NCBI RefSeq assembly: GCF_902170305.1
Contig: NZ_CABHWW010000033.1
Location: 186,001 to 250,000 of the forward strand
Reading direction: 5' to 3'
DNA length: 64,000 nt
From: Yersinia alsatica
GTDB taxonomy: Bacteria > Pseudomonadota > Gammaproteobacteria > Enterobacterales > Enterobacteriaceae
The notes beneath the pieces are model-generated. The model saw nothing but the letters and a program-made list of their open reading frames with translations, was not told where the DNA came from and made no database searches. Each line of letters begins with the position of its first letter. The first letter of the stretch is position 1. Position numbers and translations under genes: made by a program. Below, one piece after another: positions 19,528 through 30,531 of this stretch.

Positions 19528-20382
19528 ATGCTAATTATCGAAACCTTGCCATTGTTGCGCCAGCAAATCCGTCGTTGGCGTCAAGAGGGCAAGCGAGTCG
19601 CACTGGTGCCAACTATGGGCAACCTGCACCAAGGGCATATGACACTGGTCGAAGATGCCAAAACGCGTGCCGATGTTGTGGTCGTGAGTATTTTTGTCAA
19701 CCCACTGCAATTTGAACGCCCGGATGATTTAGCCCGCTACCCGCGTACTTTGCAGGAAGACTGCGAGAAACTGACCCGCCATGGTGTTGACTTAGTGTTC
19801 GCTCCAGCAGCTGTCGATGTTTACCCGGCAGGATTGGAAGCCCAGACCTATGTTGATGTCCCTGCCCTGTCTACCATTTTGGAAGGCGCCAGCCGCCCCG
19901 GACATTTCCGTGGTGTCTCGACTATCGTCAGCAAGCTATTCAATCTGGTTCAACCGGATGTCGCCTGTTTTGGTGAAAAAGATTATCAGCAACTGGCATT
20001 AATCCGCAAAATGGTGGCGGATATGGGTTATGACATCAATGTTGTTGGCGTCCCCATTGTGCGGGCAAAAGATGGCCTGGCGCTAAGTTCCCGTAATGGT
20101 TATCTGACGGCTGAAGAACGTAAAATTGCACCGCAGCTCTATAAAATAATGCAGGCGTTAGCTGACAAGCTAACTGCGGGTGAACGGCAGATTGATGATT
20201 TACTGGCTGACAGCGCTGAGCAATTACGTCAGGCTGGCTTTACACCGGACGAGCTGTTTATTCGCGATGCGCAAACGTTGTTGCCATTGACGGTCGAAAG
20301 TCAGCAAGCGGTTATTCTCATGGCCGCCTGGTTGGGTAAAGCACGCCTAATTGATAACCAACAGGTTGATTTGCGTAGCTGA
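19528..20382 (+). CDS. panC: Pantothenate synthetase
   Basis: ATP-dependent condensation of pantoate and beta-alanine. HIGH-type motif GNLHQGH and KMSKS-like ALSSRN are visible, along with PTMG at the ATP site and FGEKDYQQL. The start [14 protein letters not shown] matches E. coli; GGAGG lies 5 bases upstream of ATG 19528. A frame from 19504 would add eight residues read from the repeat. 284 residues. Confidence 0.97.
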   Translation: MLIIETLPLLRQQIRRWRQEGKRVALVPTMGNLHQGHMTLVEDAKTRADVVVVSIFVNPLQFERPDDLARYPRTLQEDCEKLTRHGVDLVFAPAAVDVYPAGLEAQTYVDVPALSTILEGASRPGHFRGVSTIVSKLFNLVQPDVACFGEKDYQQLALIRKMVADMGYDINVVGVPIVRAKDGLALSSRNGYLTAEERKIAPQLYKIMQALADKLTAGERQIDDLLADSAEQLRQAGFTPDELFIRDAQTLLPLTVESQQAVILMAAWLGKARLIDNQQVDLRS

Positions 20383-20552
20383 TTATCTGGCCCGACGCAG
20401 GCAGCTGATTAGGGCGAATAACCAACAGTAGAGTCAGTCATAGACAAGTGATATAAAATCAGCAAAACTGGGTGCTTCTCCCTAAATCAGTCGGTGAAGG
20501 GATGGGTTGCCAGACTTATTCTGGGCAATAACTGGGGTCAAAGGTAAGAGTT

Positions 20553-20933
20553 ATGATACGCACTATGTTGCAAGGCAAACTGCATCGGGTCAAAGTCACT
20601 CAAGCTGATTTGCACTATGAAGGTTCCTGCGCTATTGACCAGGATTTTCTGGAAGCCGCTGGCATTCTGGAATACGAAGCTATTGATATTTATAACGTTG
20701 ATAATGGTCAGCGTTTTTCAACTTACGCGATTGCCGCCGAGCGCGGTTCACGGATTATCTCTGTGAATGGTGCCGCAGCGCGTTGTGCCTGCGTCGGCGA
20801 TAAACTGATCATCTGCTCTTATGTCCAGATGTCTGATGCTGATGCCCGCCTGCACCACCCCAAAGTGGCATATTTTGAAGGTGAAAATCAGTTGCAGCGC
20901 AAAGCAAAAGCGGTGCCGGTTCAGGTTGCCTAA
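20553..20933 (+). CDS. panD: Aspartate 1-decarboxylase proenzyme
   Basis: Makes beta-alanine for pantothenate. It self-cleaves between Gly24 and Ser25 (YEGSC) to form a pyruvoyl group; Tyr58 and Lys9 positions also match. 126 residues, standard. Panto genes are in order panB-C-D but 170 bases separate panC and panD; no intervening gene as in some E. coli strains. A strong terminator follows. Confidence 0.97.
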
Positions 20934-20962
20934 TGACCAGTAATCGTTAAATTTTCACCATA

Positions 20963-20991
20963 AAAAAGGCGCTTAATTAAAGCGCCTTTTT
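20963..20991. terminator. Bidirectional terminator between panD and deacetylase gene
   Basis: AAAAGGCGCTT / AAGCGCCTTTT palindrome with an A-run before and T-run after serves both converging genes. Confidence 0.85.
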
Positions 20992-21013
20992 CATATCCTA
21001 AAATCATGCTGAG

Positions 21014-22324
21014 CTAATCAGATTCCATTACCGCGGGTGCTGCAGGAGCGGGCACCTGACCTGGCTCATTAGCAATGCGCTCGGCCATGGTCGGGATTGA
21101 ATCAGTGCGCAAAATATAAAGCCGCTTAAGGGTAAATGGATTATCACCCGGCTTAACCTTGCCCCGTACCGTCGTCACCGCTAAATGGAAACCTGCATTT
21201 TTCGCTGCATCGATAGCGATTTGATTAAAGCCGCCAAAGGGATAGGACAGAAAAATCACATGCGGATTAAACTGAGATAAAGCCCGGCGCGAATGTTCAA
21301 AATCAAAAACAATGTTGTGATAAGAGCGGCTCAATAAAATTGGGTTACGGTTATTATCTGTGCGGTGTAAAAAATGGGTATGAGACTGAATATCAAATAC
21401 ATCCTGAATCTCTTTTAGCTCAGAGATACTCATAAACTGTAATGAGTCAGGATTCCATTTCTGCGGATGGCGTTTAATGCGCGATGAAATAATAAATGCC
21501 GTTGCCCGGAAGCCCTTTTCCTTCAGGATGGGATACGCATAACGATTGACCGATTTAAGACCATCATCGAATGTCAGCACCACCACTTTTGCAGGTAGGT
21601 TAATCTTATTATTGAGATAACCTTCAAGCTGATAGAGAGAAATTGTGTCGTAGCCCGTCTCTTTGAGATAGGTCATTTGGTTGCTAAACGCCACATCTGA
21701 AGTGGTCGTTGACGTGTTCAGAAAACGTTTATTTTCCTCATTTCTCAACATATGGTGATAAGTGAGGATAGGAATGCCATTATCTATTTCGGCGTCAGCA
21801 CTGCTGATATAGCCTAAACGATCGCCAATATTGACTTGATACCAAGTATTACTTAACCGATCTTTCAATTTGCCAACAATTGGGTAGCGCAAATTATCAA
21901 CCAATGTAGCGAATTGCTCGCTGTCTACATCTGCGGCCAAATAAACCGGCGTTTCGCGCTTGATAATGATATTTTGGTTCGGTCGAGGTTTATTTAAATC
22001 ACCCAGTATATCGTTGTTTTTTCTTTCTTTTTTGATATCCCGCAGATCGTCTTTATCAATAAAACCAGTGCCATTACCAAATTTAAATTCATAGTATTCC
22101 GCCGCTGCAGGCAGAACCTGAAGAAGTTGATCTTCTTTAATCTCACCGACTGGAATGACCTTATCGCCAACTAATGAATATATTTCGCTATCGCGGTCTA
22201 CAACCATATATCGAGGGGTAAGTGCCGCTTCATCTGGCAGAAGGTCTGCATGCGCCGCCGGTATCATTACCGACATGACAACACCGAGTAGCATCCCAAT
22301 AGCTATTCTGTTTTTATGCCACAT
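21014..22324 (-). CDS. Secreted polysaccharide deacetylase family protein (YadE-like)
   Basis: Predicted exported NodB-type carbohydrate deacetylase, substrate unknown. From ATG 22324 the protein of 436 residues begins with a signal peptide ([21 protein letters not shown]). Two SH3-like segments follow (about 30-190), then ILTYHHM and the NodB domain with catalytic TFDDG (metal Asp), SHTHFLH (metal His) and SYPFGG. An in-frame upstream ATG (22387) would place 21 residues before the signal. E. coli has yadE at the same place. The SH3-like half suggests cell-wall binding. Converges with panD. Confidence 0.85.
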   Translation of the reverse strand: MWHKNRIAIGMLLGVVMSVMIPAAHADLLPDEAALTPRYMVVDRDSEIYSLVGDKVIPVGEIKEDQLLQVLPAAAEYYEFKFGNGTGFIDKDDLRDIKKERKNNDILGDLNKPRPNQNIIIKRETPVYLAADVDSEQFATLVDNLRYPIVGKLKDRLSNTWYQVNIGDRLGYISSADAEIDNGIPILTYHHMLRNEENKRFLNTSTTTSDVAFSNQMTYLKETGYDTISLYQLEGYLNNKINLPAKVVVLTFDDGLKSVNRYAYPILKEKGFRATAFIISSRIKRHPQKWNPDSLQFMSISELKEIQDVFDIQSHTHFLHRTDNNRNPILLSRSYHNIVFDFEHSRRALSQFNPHVIFLSYPFGGFNQIAIDAAKNAGFHLAVTTVRGKVKPGDNPFTLKRLYILRTDSIPTMAERIANEPGQVPAPAAPAVMESD

Positions 22325-22559
22325 TATCGTTCTACTTATGCGCGTTCGGCGCTGAATTGAAAAGGAGAAAATCTGGTGTGTCAGCATAGCACGAGACTCT
22401 GCGACTTGAGAAAGATGATATTAGACAAGGACATTATTTATTACGATTAAATTCCAGTATTAACAACAATTAACTAACTAATAATTTACTATCCGGATCA
22501 ATAACGCGGGTTATTGACGTTGCAGCAAAGCCCCTCTGCAACGCCAATTATGAAGAAAA

Positions 22560-23330
22560 CTAGGTACGTAAACCGCGCCCACGATCAATCAAATACCATG
22601 CCCAAGCATAAAATACCGCGATAAATACCACTAATACGCCAATGGTGAATATCAGCGGCACATCAGTAATGCCAAGGAAACCGTAGCGGAAGCCACTGAT
22701 CATGTACACGATAGGGTTGAGCTTGGATACTGCCTGCCAAAACGGTGGCAATAAGGCTAGCGAGTAAAACACCCCGCCCAGATAGGTCAATGGCGTCAGC
22801 ACAAAAGTAGGCACCAGACTGATATCATCAAAGGTTTTGGCAAAAACAGCATTCAGTAACCCACCGAGGGAGAACAGAATCGCCGTCAGCAGTAATGTCA
22901 GTGCCACCATTGACCAAGAGTGCACATGCAGTGGCACAAAGAACAGTGAAATGATGGTGACCAGAATACCGACACAGAGCCCACGCGCCACACCGCCACC
23001 GACATAACCAATAATGACGATGTGGGTAGGCACTGGAGCCACCAGCAGTTCTTCAATGCTGCGCTGGAACTTTGCCCCAAAGAAAGACGCCGCAACGTTG
23101 GCATATGAGTTCGTGATCACCGCCATCATAATCAGACCGGGAACAATAAACTGCATATAATTAAAACCGCCCATATCACCAATTCGCGACCCAATCAGGT
23201 TGCCGAAAATGACAAAATAGAGCGACATGGTAATCACTGGCGGTACCAGAGTTTGAATCCAGATACGGGCAAAACGCGTAATTTCTTTGATCCAGATACT
23301 CTGTAATGCTACCCAATACAGGCGGGTCAT
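22560..23330 (-). CDS. yadH: YadH, ABC-2 type transport permease
   Basis: 256-residue inner-membrane protein with about six helices and the ABC-2 signature (LTYLGGVFYSLALLPPFWQ). It pairs with the YadG ATPase, whose stop overlaps its start by 4 bases. The family exports drugs or glycolipids; the YadGH substrate is not known. Order yadG-yadH as in E. coli. Confidence 0.93.
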   Translation of the reverse strand: MTRLYWVALQSIWIKEITRFARIWIQTLVPPVITMSLYFVIFGNLIGSRIGDMGGFNYMQFIVPGLIMMAVITNSYANVAASFFGAKFQRSIEELLVAPVPTHIVIIGYVGGGVARGLCVGILVTIISLFFVPLHVHSWSMVALTLLLTAILFSLGGLLNAVFAKTFDDISLVPTFVLTPLTYLGGVFYSLALLPPFWQAVSKLNPIVYMISGFRYGFLGITDVPLIFTIGVLVVFIAVFYAWAWYLIDRGRGLRT

Positions 23331-24253
23331 GCTTTTTCTCCCCCGTTACCATTAACCAAGGTGACAAATAGCTCTTCCAGACGGTTAGCCTTGTTGCGCA
23401 TACTTTGTACCTGAATTCCTTGAGCATTTAATTGACTGAATAAACCATTCAGTCCCTGCTCGCGCTTTACATCAACTTCCAGTGTTGAGGTATCCGTCAG
23501 GCGATAGCTATATCCTTCCAGCTTCGGCAACGGGCTTTTAATACCCAGATCAAAAATAAAGGTTTCTGACTCAAGCTTGCCAAGCAGCTGTTTCATAGTG
23601 GTATTTTCTACCAACTCACCATTCTGGATAATGCCAATGTTACGGCACAGCATTTCCGCCTCTTCCAGATAGTGGGTGGTCAGAATAATCGTCGTTCCCT
23701 GCGCATTCAGCTCCTTCAGGAAGCCCCACATCGAGCGGCGTAGTTCAATATCGACCCCAGCCGTTGGCTCATCTAGAATCAGCAATTTAGGTTCATGCAT
23801 CAGGGCGCGAGCTATCATTAAGCGGCGCTTCATCCCGCCGGATAGGCGAATGGCGCGCTCATTACGTTTGCTCCACAAATCTAACTGGCTGAGATATTTC
23901 TCTGCTCGTTGTATCGCTTCGCGCCGCGTAACACCGTAATACCCCGCTTGGGTAATCACAATCTGCAACACCGTCTCAAACGGGTTGAAGTTAAATTCTT
24001 GTGGCACTAATCCGAGCTGGCGCTTGGCGTTGACGATATCTTGGTCGATGTCGTAGCCAAAGACCTTAACCTTGCCAGAGGTTTTATTCACCAATGAGCT
24101 AATAATGCCAATGGTGGTGGATTTCCCCGCCCCATTAGGCCCGAGCAAAGCATAAAAATCGCCTGCCTCTACGTGCAGATCAATGCCACGCAGTGCCTGA
24201 ACGCCACCGGCATAGGTTTTGGTCAGCTGCGTTATTTCCAGTGCATATGTCAT
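23327..24253 (-). CDS. yadG: YadG, ABC transporter ATP-binding protein
   Basis: 308-residue ATPase of the ABC-2/NodI type. Walker A GPNGAGKST, Q-loop LVPQE, signature LSGGMKRR, Walker B LLILDEPTAGVD and switch His (TTHYLEEAE) are all intact, followed by the usual ABC-2 C-terminal domain. It is translated with yadH. Divergent from can. Confidence 0.94.
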   Translation of the reverse strand: MTYALEITQLTKTYAGGVQALRGIDLHVEAGDFYALLGPNGAGKSTTIGIISSLVNKTSGKVKVFGYDIDQDIVNAKRQLGLVPQEFNFNPFETVLQIVITQAGYYGVTRREAIQRAEKYLSQLDLWSKRNERAIRLSGGMKRRLMIARALMHEPKLLILDEPTAGVDIELRRSMWGFLKELNAQGTTIILTTHYLEEAEMLCRNIGIIQNGELVENTTMKQLLGKLESETFIFDLGIKSPLPKLEGYSYRLTDTSTLEVDVKREQGLNGLFSQLNAQGIQVQSMRNKANRLEELFVTLVNGNGGEKA

Positions 24254-24490
24254 AAGTAAAAAACAACCTTATTCTATGAGTTTCCCAGTGGTTACAGCAT
24301 ATCCATATCTCACTTACCCCACCCTTTTCAGAGCAAGTTATGAGGACAGAAGGGAGTCTGGGTAGATACCGAGAAGATGTTACGCAGACAACATTGCGCT
24401 ACCAAAGGAACAACTGTTCCGATTTCAAAATCGTCATCCTTGCCGTATATTATCCTATCGCAATCCGTTCATTACAGGCTATTTACATTT

Positions 24491-25156
24491 ATGAAAGAAA
24501 TAGAAAAGCTCATCGCGAACAACCGGACTTGGTCAAATGCTATCAGTAAAGATGATCCCGGTTTTTTTGAGCACCTGGCGCTAGCCCAGAAACCACGCTT
24601 CCTGTGGATTGGCTGTTCAGATAGCCGTGTCCCGGCAGAAGAGTTGACTGGCCTGAAAGCCGGTGAATTATTTGTTCACCGTAACGTTGCCAATCTGGTT
24701 ATCCATACTGATCTAAACTGCCTGTCAGTGGTTCAATACGCCATCGATGTTTTACAGGTCGAGCATATCATTATCTGTGGTCACCTTGGCTGCGGTGGCG
24801 TTGAAGCGGCAACCAAGAAAGACCTCGAGTTAGGGCTGATTGATAACTGGCTCCTGCATATCCGTGATCTTTGGTTTAAACACAGTTCACTGCTAGGTCG
24901 GCTACCAGTTGAAGAACGCAGCGATATGTTATGTAAACTCAACGTCGTGGAACAAGTGTATAACTTGGGTCATTCAACTATTGTCCGCTCCGCCTGGAAG
25001 CGCGGACAGAAAGCCATGATTCACGGCTGGGTCTATGGTATTGAAGACGGTCTGCTGACGGATTTAGAAGTCTCTGCTACCAGCATGGAAGCACTTGAAC
25101 AAGTGTACCGAAAAGCAATGGCTGAGTTATTGCCTAAAGACCCTAAAGAAGACTAA
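24491..25156 (+). CDS. can: Beta-class carbonic anhydrase
   Basis: Interconverts CO2 and bicarbonate, needed for growth in air. Zinc ligands are Cys42 and Asp44 (GCSDSR), His98 and Cys101 (GHLGCGG); the E. coli Tyr in GHYGCGG is Leu here. The start at 24491 ([14 protein letters not shown]) matches the E. coli N-terminus; 38 residues of upstream open frame have no homology. 221 residues. Convergent with hpt. Confidence 0.96.
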   Translation: MKEIEKLIANNRTWSNAISKDDPGFFEHLALAQKPRFLWIGCSDSRVPAEELTGLKAGELFVHRNVANLVIHTDLNCLSVVQYAIDVLQVEHIIICGHLGCGGVEAATKKDLELGLIDNWLLHIRDLWFKHSSLLGRLPVEERSDMLCKLNVVEQVYNLGHSTIVRSAWKRGQKAMIHGWVYGIEDGLLTDLEVSATSMEALEQVYRKAMAELLPKDPKED

Positions 25157-25205
25157 GTTAGCGGTTATGGGAGGGTACGTTCAGACGCGCCCTCTCCCAT
25201 CTAAC
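25157..25205. terminator. Hairpin after can
   Basis: GTTAG-cggtt-ATGGGA...TCCCAT-CTAAC is an interrupted inverted repeat immediately after the can stop, with GAGGG/CCCTC inside. There is no clear T-run, so termination strength is uncertain. Confidence 0.4.
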
Positions 25206-25318
25206 ATCACCGCTAAATCAAAACATTAAAGTGCCAACGCACAATAATACTTTATATTCAAGGCATAGCGAGCAGCAGCAATTTGTGTGCGGCCTGCGCG
25301 CAGTAGCCGATAGCCCGA

Positions 25319-25855
25319 TTACTCATCCAACATCACAACTTTACCAACATAAGGTAAATGTCTATAACGCTGCGCATAATCGATGCCATAGCCCACAACA
25401 AACTCGTCAGGGATGGCGAAACCGACCCACTCTACCGGCACCTGAACTTCGCGGCGCTGTGGTTTATCCAACAGGGTGCAGATAGCCAATGACTTCGGCC
25501 CGCGCAGTTGCAGGATTTCACGAACTTTACTTAATGTATTACCCGAATCGATTATATCTTCGACGATCAGCACATCTTTGCCACGGATATCTTCATCCAG
25601 ATCTTTTAGGATTTTGACATCACGGGTGGTACTCATGCCATTGCCGTAACTGGAGGCCGTCATAAAATCGACTTCATGGGAAACATCAATGGCGCGACAT
25701 AAGTCAGCCATAAACATAAATGAACCACGGAGCAACCCGACCAACACCATTTCACTGCCACTGTCGCGGTAATGTTCGGAGATTTGGCGGCCTAATTCGG
25801 CAATTCGGGTTTTGACTTCCTGCTCGGAAATCATGACTTCTACAGTGTGTTTCAT
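25319..25855 (-). CDS. hpt: Hypoxanthine phosphoribosyltransferase
   Basis: Purine salvage: PRPP plus hypoxanthine gives IMP. 178 residues with the PRPP motif [14 protein letters not shown] and the flexible loop [10 protein letters not shown]-terminal YRHLPYVG fits the family. Divergence from can in E. coli is replaced by convergent transcription. Starts at [11 protein letters not shown]. Confidence 0.97.
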   Translation of the reverse strand: MKHTVEVMISEQEVKTRIAELGRQISEHYRDSGSEMVLVGLLRGSFMFMADLCRAIDVSHEVDFMTASSYGNGMSTTRDVKILKDLDEDIRGKDVLIVEDIIDSGNTLSKVREILQLRGPKSLAICTLLDKPQRREVQVPVEWVGFAIPDEFVVGYGIDYAQRYRHLPYVGKVVMLDE

Positions 25856-26033
25856 AGGTATTAACGTCGCTTTTTTACGTTGGTTGCCGGAAGAAAGCCG
25901 CTGAGTTTACCATAGCCCAAGCCATGTTGCGACGGACTCACGCGCCACTCAACTATTACCTAAATTCAACTATTGCCCAAAGTCGTTGGAGCCGCAGCTA
26001 ACCGCTCTGCGACTTCAAATACCCAGGACAATA

Positions 26034-27635
26034 TCAGGCACTGACGGTAAAGCCCAACATCATGCCCGTATCTTCATGCTCCAGCAGGTGACAGTGGGCC
26101 ATGTAAGGCATACTGGTAGGAGCCAAATGATTAAAGCGCACCAATATTTCGCTGCGCGCACCTTCTACCCGCACGGTATCTTTCCAGCCACGGCGATGCT
26201 CTGCCGGCGGCTTGCCGTTTTCGGTCAAAATCCGGAACTGCGTACCATGGACATGGAATGGATGCAGCATCATGTCGCCTTCACCCGAAATGGTCCACTT
26301 CTCGTACTTGCCAAGTTTTGCATCAAATGCCGGTTCAGTCATGGAGAAAGCTTTACCATTGATAGTATTGGCGTGGCTAAAATCAAATGCCGGTGCGGCT
26401 TTCATCGCGCCACTCGCCATGCCTTTCATATGGCCATCCGCCATTCCAGCCATATGACCACTGTCCATGCCCGGCATCGCAGCGTGATCCATACTCATGC
26501 CCGCCATAGCTTGCATACCATAGCGGCTCATCAGCGCTTGCATTCCCAGCATGTCTAATTTCGGGTCCATCATCAGTTGGAACCAGCGCTCTTGCAGGCC
26601 TGTGGCATCTGCCAACGCCGGTACCACCACCAAAGAGTCTGGCAAAATTTTGCTGCCTGCCGCCAGTGATGGCTGGATGCGCAATACCGGTAGCGGCTTA
26701 TCAAATGGCGCTAATGTCATCCCCATTTGTTTCACGGGTAAAGTGACCAAATCGAGCGCTTTGCCGTCGGAGGTATCCACCAGCACCTCAAAACGTTCCC
26801 CCATCAATATAGGTAATTCGCGCACCGCCACCGGCTCCGCCAATAGCCCTCCGTCGCTACCAATAACATACATTGGGCGACCATCACTGAGTGCCAAATT
26901 CAACGAACGCGCATTGCAGCCATTAAGTAGCCGCAGACGTACCCAGCCGCGCGGGGTAATTTGCTGTGGGTAACGCGCGCCATTGGTGAACATCCGATCG
27001 CCAAACCAGCCGACCGCAGCGGTCATCACATCCAGTTGATAATCAATTTGGCCATCTTTACCCAACAGTTTATCTTGCAGAATGACCGGAATATCATCGA
27101 CTCCCCACTGCTTCGGCAGCGGTAATTTCTCGCTATCACTATCATCAATCAATACCAGCCCCCCCAACCCCATAGCGACCTGATGACCGGTTTTACCGTG
27201 AGTATGTGGGTGGAACCAGCAGGTCGCGGCGGGCTGCTCGACCGTAAACTCAACCTGACGTTTGGCACCGGGTTGAATCAAACCTTGCGGCCCACCGTCG
27301 ACTTCACCGGGGATCTCCAACCCATGCCAATGCACGGTAGTCGCCTCTGGCAAAGAGTTAGTCACATTGATAGTTACCGGCTTACCACGTTGTAAACGAA
27401 TTGCTGGCCCCAGCAAGTTGCCGTTATAACCCCAGGTTTGCGTCGCGGCGGTAGGCAGCCAAGCCATGGTGCCGGTTTGGATATTCAGATTAATGTTGCC
27501 GCTAGCATCCGGCTGAAGTAATGGCGGGATAGGTAAAGGTGAAAAGTCTGCAGCGAAGGCCGCACGGCTCCATAAAGGCAGTGAAGTGGCGGCTCCAAGA
27601 GCTGCCGTTAACTTGATAAAATCACGGCGATGCAT
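26034..27635 (-). CDS. cueO: CueO, periplasmic multicopper oxidase
   Basis: Oxidises Cu(I) to Cu(II) in the periplasm. It carries a Tat signal ([26 protein letters not shown]) and four copper-binding segments: HWHGLE, HPHTHG, HPFHVHG and [13 protein letters not shown] (T1 Cys). The Met-rich insert over the T1 site (about residues 370-415: [27 protein letters not shown]) is longer than the E. coli one. ATG 27635 has GGAG at 6 bases; a Met four codons earlier (27647) is less likely. A CueR-type promoter lies upstream. 533 residues. Confidence 0.96.
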   Translation of the reverse strand: MHRRDFIKLTAALGAATSLPLWSRAAFAADFSPLPIPPLLQPDASGNINLNIQTGTMAWLPTAATQTWGYNGNLLGPAIRLQRGKPVTINVTNSLPEATTVHWHGLEIPGEVDGGPQGLIQPGAKRQVEFTVEQPAATCWFHPHTHGKTGHQVAMGLGGLVLIDDSDSEKLPLPKQWGVDDIPVILQDKLLGKDGQIDYQLDVMTAAVGWFGDRMFTNGARYPQQITPRGWVRLRLLNGCNARSLNLALSDGRPMYVIGSDGGLLAEPVAVRELPILMGERFEVLVDTSDGKALDLVTLPVKQMGMTLAPFDKPLPVLRIQPSLAAGSKILPDSLVVVPALADATGLQERWFQLMMDPKLDMLGMQALMSRYGMQAMAGMSMDHAAMPGMDSGHMAGMADGHMKGMASGAMKAAPAFDFSHANTINGKAFSMTEPAFDAKLGKYEKWTISGEGDMMLHPFHVHGTQFRILTENGKPPAEHRRGWKDTVRVEGARSEILVRFNHLAPTSMPYMAHCHLLEHEDTGMMLGFTVSA

Positions 27636-27697
27636 GGTCGTCTCCATTCTTGATGGTCAGTAAATGCCGACATGGCACAAAAACAGCATTGTGCGCC

Positions 27698-27728
27698 AGC
27701 ATAAACCCTCCCCTAACGGGAAGGTCAA
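27698..27728 (-). promoter_or_regulatory. CueR-type (MerR family) promoter of cueO
   Basis: On the minus strand TTGACC and TATGCT are separated by 19 bases, the long spacer of MerR-family promoters. The spacer holds ACCTTCCC-GTTAG-GGGAGGGT, an inverted repeat with one mismatch that matches known CueR operators. Located 63 bases before the cueO start. Confidence 0.85.
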
Positions 27729-27820
27729 GGTGCAATCAATCACGCTGTGAATCAATCCATATCCCGAGGGGATAATAAAATTTACTTTGTCGCATCACAG
27801 TGTGATAACGTCTGTTTACA

Positions 27821-28189
27821 ATGAACAAGCCTGTTTCCGCTATGAAAAGAACAACGTTAGTTATGCTGCTGCTTACTCTGTGCGGATTCTCGTCTGCCAG
27901 TTCTGCATTAAGTGAATCTGAAGCAGAAGATCTTGCCGATCTGACTGCGGTATTTGTCTATCTGAAAAATGACTGTGGTTATAACGAATTACCCAATAAT
28001 GAAATTAAGCGGGCAATTGTCTATTTTGCTCAGCAAAATCGCTGGGATCTGCGTAACTACAATAGCTTTAATATGAAAGCCTTGGGTGAAGAGAGCTATC
28101 GCGATCTGCGTGGTATTGCGATCCCCGTTCCTACCAAATGTAAGTCTCTAGCCCGTGACTCTTTAAGTTTATTGGCTTACGCTAACTAG
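27821..28189 (+). CDS. yacC: YacC, PulS/OutS-like pilotin family protein
   Basis: Small periplasmic protein homologous to E. coli YacC, related to type II secretion pilotins. A signal peptide (MKRTTLVMLLLTLCGFSSASSA) is followed by an all-helical domain ALSESEAEDLADLTAVF; two cysteines (NDCGY, TKCKSL) probably form a disulfide. Starts are possible at 27821 or 27842 (Met8); neither has a clear ribosome site, and the second gives a cleaner signal peptide. No lipobox, unlike true pilotins. Divergent from cueO. Confidence 0.88.
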   Translation: MNKPVSAMKRTTLVMLLLTLCGFSSASSALSESEAEDLADLTAVFVYLKNDCGYNELPNNEIKRAIVYFAQQNRWDLRNYNSFNMKALGEESYRDLRGIAIPVPTKCKSLARDSLSLLAYAN

Positions 28190-28303
28190 CGATCCCACAC
28201 TTACCCTTTCAGCCTGAAATTCTGCCGTGCAACCTCTGGCAGAGTTGGCTATTATGTTGCCCCCATTTTTCATGGCTGTTAGTGCGAAGGAGAAGCCCCG
28301 AAC

Positions 28304-29167
28304 ATGTCACAGAAAGAACTATGGTATGAAACATTGCATGCCAACTTCGGCCAGTATTTTTCAGTAGAAAATATACTGTACCGCGAAAAAACCGAGCATC
28401 AGGATCTGGTGATTTTTGAGAACCCAGTGCTGGGTCGAGTAATGGCTCTGGACGGCGTGGTGCAAACAACTGAACGTGATGAATTTATCTATCACGAAAT
28501 GATGACGCACGTCCCTTTGCTGGCTCATGGTCAGGCGAAGAAAGTACTTATTATTGGCGGCGGTGATGGCGCGATGCTCCGCGAGGTTAGCCGCCATAAA
28601 AATATTGAGCAGATAACTATGGTAGAAATTGATGCCGGTGTGGTCGAGTTCTGCCGCCAATATTTACCCAATCATAGCGCCGGAGCCTATGACGATCCCC
28701 GCTTCAAGTTAGTGATCGCCGATGGCGTCGACTTCGTTAACCAAACTACTGAAAAATTTGATGTCATCATCTCTGACTGTACCGACCCTATTGGCCCGGG
28801 AGAAAGCTTGTTCACCTCTGCTTTCTACGAGGGATGTGCCCGCAGCCTAAACGAAGGCGGCATTTTTGTGGCACAAAACGGAGTATGTTTCTTGCAGCAA
28901 GATGAAGCAGTCGATAGCCATAACAAGCTTAGTCACTATTTCAAGGATGTCAGTTTTTATCAGGCAGCAATTCCGACATATTACGGTGGTATCATGACTT
29001 TCGCCTGGGCGACACAAAACCCACAGTTGCGTCAATTGGATATCACTACGCTGCAACAACGTTTTGCTGAAGCAGGCCTGACCTGCCGCTACTATAACCC
29101 AGCCATTCATGTCGGCAGCTTCGCTTTGCCGCAGTATCTACTGGATGCCTTAACGCCAACCCGCTGA
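28304..29167 (+). CDS. speE: Spermidine synthase
   Basis: Aminopropyl transfer from decarboxylated SAM to putrescine. 287 residues with [11 protein letters not shown] (nucleotide site), DGVDFV and DCTDPIGP, and [17 protein letters not shown] precedes the ATG. Followed at 18 bases by speD, so both steps are co-expressed; the order speE-speD is as in E. coli. Confidence 0.97.
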   Translation: MSQKELWYETLHANFGQYFSVENILYREKTEHQDLVIFENPVLGRVMALDGVVQTTERDEFIYHEMMTHVPLLAHGQAKKVLIIGGGDGAMLREVSRHKNIEQITMVEIDAGVVEFCRQYLPNHSAGAYDDPRFKLVIADGVDFVNQTTEKFDVIISDCTDPIGPGESLFTSAFYEGCARSLNEGGIFVAQNGVCFLQQDEAVDSHNKLSHYFKDVSFYQAAIPTYYGGIMTFAWATQNPQLRQLDITTLQQRFAEAGLTCRYYNPAIHVGSFALPQYLLDALTPTR

Positions 29168-29185
29168 GTAAGGAGGTGAACTAAA

Positions 29186-29980
29186 TTGTCCAAGCTTAAA
29201 CTACACGGCTTCAACAACTTGACCAAAAGCCTGAGTTTTTGTATTTACGATATTTGTTATGCCAAGACTGCAGACGACCGCGATGGCTATATCGCCTACA
29301 TTGACGAACAGTATAATGCCAACCGCCTGACCGAGATCTTGAGCGAAACCTGCTCGATCATTGGCGCTAATATTTTGAATATCGCCCGTCAGGATTACGA
29401 CCCTCAGGGTGCCAGTGTCACCATTCTGGTCAGTGAAGAGCCGGTTGATCCGCGCGATGTTGATACCTCCGAGCACCCAGGCCCATTGCCCAATGCGGTG
29501 GTTGCTCATCTGGACAAGAGCCATATCTGCGTCCATACCTACCCGGAAAGCCACCCAGAGGAAGGGTTATGTACTTTCCGTGCTGATATTGAAGTTTCTA
29601 CCTGTGGTGTTATTTCACCACTGAAAGCACTGAATTATCTTATCCATCAGTTGGAATCCGATATCGTCACCATGGATTACCGCGTGCGCGGTTTCACCCG
29701 TGATATCAATGGTGTTAAACATTTTATCGATCACAAGATCAACTCGATTCAGAACTTTATGTCTGACGATATGAAGTCGCTTTATCACATGATGGATGTG
29801 AATGTTTATCAAGAAAATATCTTCCACACCAAGATGATGCTGAAAGATTTTGATTTGAAGCACTATCTGTTTAATGCCAAGCCAGAAGAGCTAAGCCCGG
29901 AAGAAAGAGAGCGAATTACCCGCCTGTTATATAAAGAAATGCAGGAAATCTACTATGGCCGTAATATGCCAGAAGTGTGA
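29186..29980 (+). CDS. speD: S-adenosylmethionine decarboxylase proenzyme (TTG start)
   Basis: Makes decarboxylated SAM for spermidine synthesis. Self-cleavage at Lys-Ser ([13 protein letters not shown], near Ser112) gives the pyruvoyl enzyme; Cys near 140 (STCGVIS) is also present. 264 residues aligned end to end with E. coli. The start is TTG with a near-perfect AAGGAGGTG ribosome site at 7 bases; the first in-frame ATG is much later, inside conserved sequence. A terminator follows. Confidence 0.96.
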   Translation: MSKLKLHGFNNLTKSLSFCIYDICYAKTADDRDGYIAYIDEQYNANRLTEILSETCSIIGANILNIARQDYDPQGASVTILVSEEPVDPRDVDTSEHPGPLPNAVVAHLDKSHICVHTYPESHPEEGLCTFRADIEVSTCGVISPLKALNYLIHQLESDIVTMDYRVRGFTRDINGVKHFIDHKINSIQNFMSDDMKSLYHMMDVNVYQENIFHTKMMLKDFDLKHYLFNAKPEELSPEERERITRLLYKEMQEIYYGRNMPEV

Positions 29981-30005
29981 TGTGGTAGGGGCGATATCCA
30001 ACTTG

Positions 30006-30031
30006 AAATCCCGGTTTTTAGCCGGGATTTT
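30006..30031 (+). terminator. Terminator after speD
   Basis: AAATCCCGG / CCGGGATTTT hairpin with a short T-run, 26 bases after the speD stop. It is similar to the hairpin at 30439-30468 on the other side of the next gene. Confidence 0.7.
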
Positions 30032-30034
30032 AGG

Positions 30035-30397
30035 TTAAAGCAGTTGGGCAAGTAGAGTGCTAACTTTAGCGCTATCCTCAGGATGAAGTTGCAGATATTT
30101 TTCACAGGCTAATCTGACATAACTTAAACAAATTTTTTCACTAACAATGATAGTATCGTCTTCTTCCGGTGGATATCCACAAGCGAATTCAACCCCTTCA
30201 AAATGCTCTTCTTCATAGTAACTATTCATATCAGGGAAATTACAATAGGTACCATCAGTACCAAAACCAGCTTTATGGACAATATGATAGATTGCATCTA
30301 AAAAGTATTCATCACTATACATAATGTTAAAATAAGTTTTAATTACACTATCAACATTAGAGTTAGTATCAGATAGTTCAAACAAGATCTTACTCAT
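30035..30397 (-). CDS. Hypothetical protein, possible orphan CDI-type immunity protein
   Basis: 120 acidic residues: [17 protein letters not shown] at the start, a [28 protein letters not shown] segment, an acidic [22 protein letters not shown] patch and [12 protein letters not shown]. The pattern resembles CdiI immunity proteins of the family that ends toxin loci in Yersinia and others (a sequence-style impression, no alignment was run). It has AGGA 8 bases before ATG. It lies two genes downstream of the CdiA-like exoprotein on the same strand, is AT-rich, and is bracketed by two similar terminators. Function is inferred from position. Confidence 0.55.
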   Translation of the reverse strand: MSKILFELSDTNSNVDSVIKTYFNIMYSDEYFLDAIYHIVHKAGFGTDGTYCNFPDMNSYYEEEHFEGVEFACGYPPEEDDTIIVSEKICLSYVRLACEKYLQLHPEDSAKVSTLLAQLL

Positions 30398-30438
30398 TAG
30401 TAATCCTAATAAGGTTTACAGCCTGACTATCTGATTTA

Positions 30439-30468
30439 AAATCCCAGAGTTGTGAACCGGGATTTTTT
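30439..30468 (+). terminator. Second terminator-like hairpin, similar to that of speD
   Basis: AAATCCC-13-base loop-GGGATTTTTT. It resembles the speD terminator at 30006-30031, with the 30035-30397 gene between them. On the minus strand it could also terminate the exoprotein/immunity message. Confidence 0.55.
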
Positions 30469-30531
30469 GATTAGAAAAATATTGAAAACCACTTAACCTT
30501 TCCCAGGTAATAAACACTGTTATTTAGTGTG

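Noticed and set aside
25975-26020. Possible remnant of the palindromic repeat near hpt
   Set aside because: Only loosely similar (GTTGGAGCCGCAG, CTTCAAATACCC) and the right end has the wrong orientation for the family.
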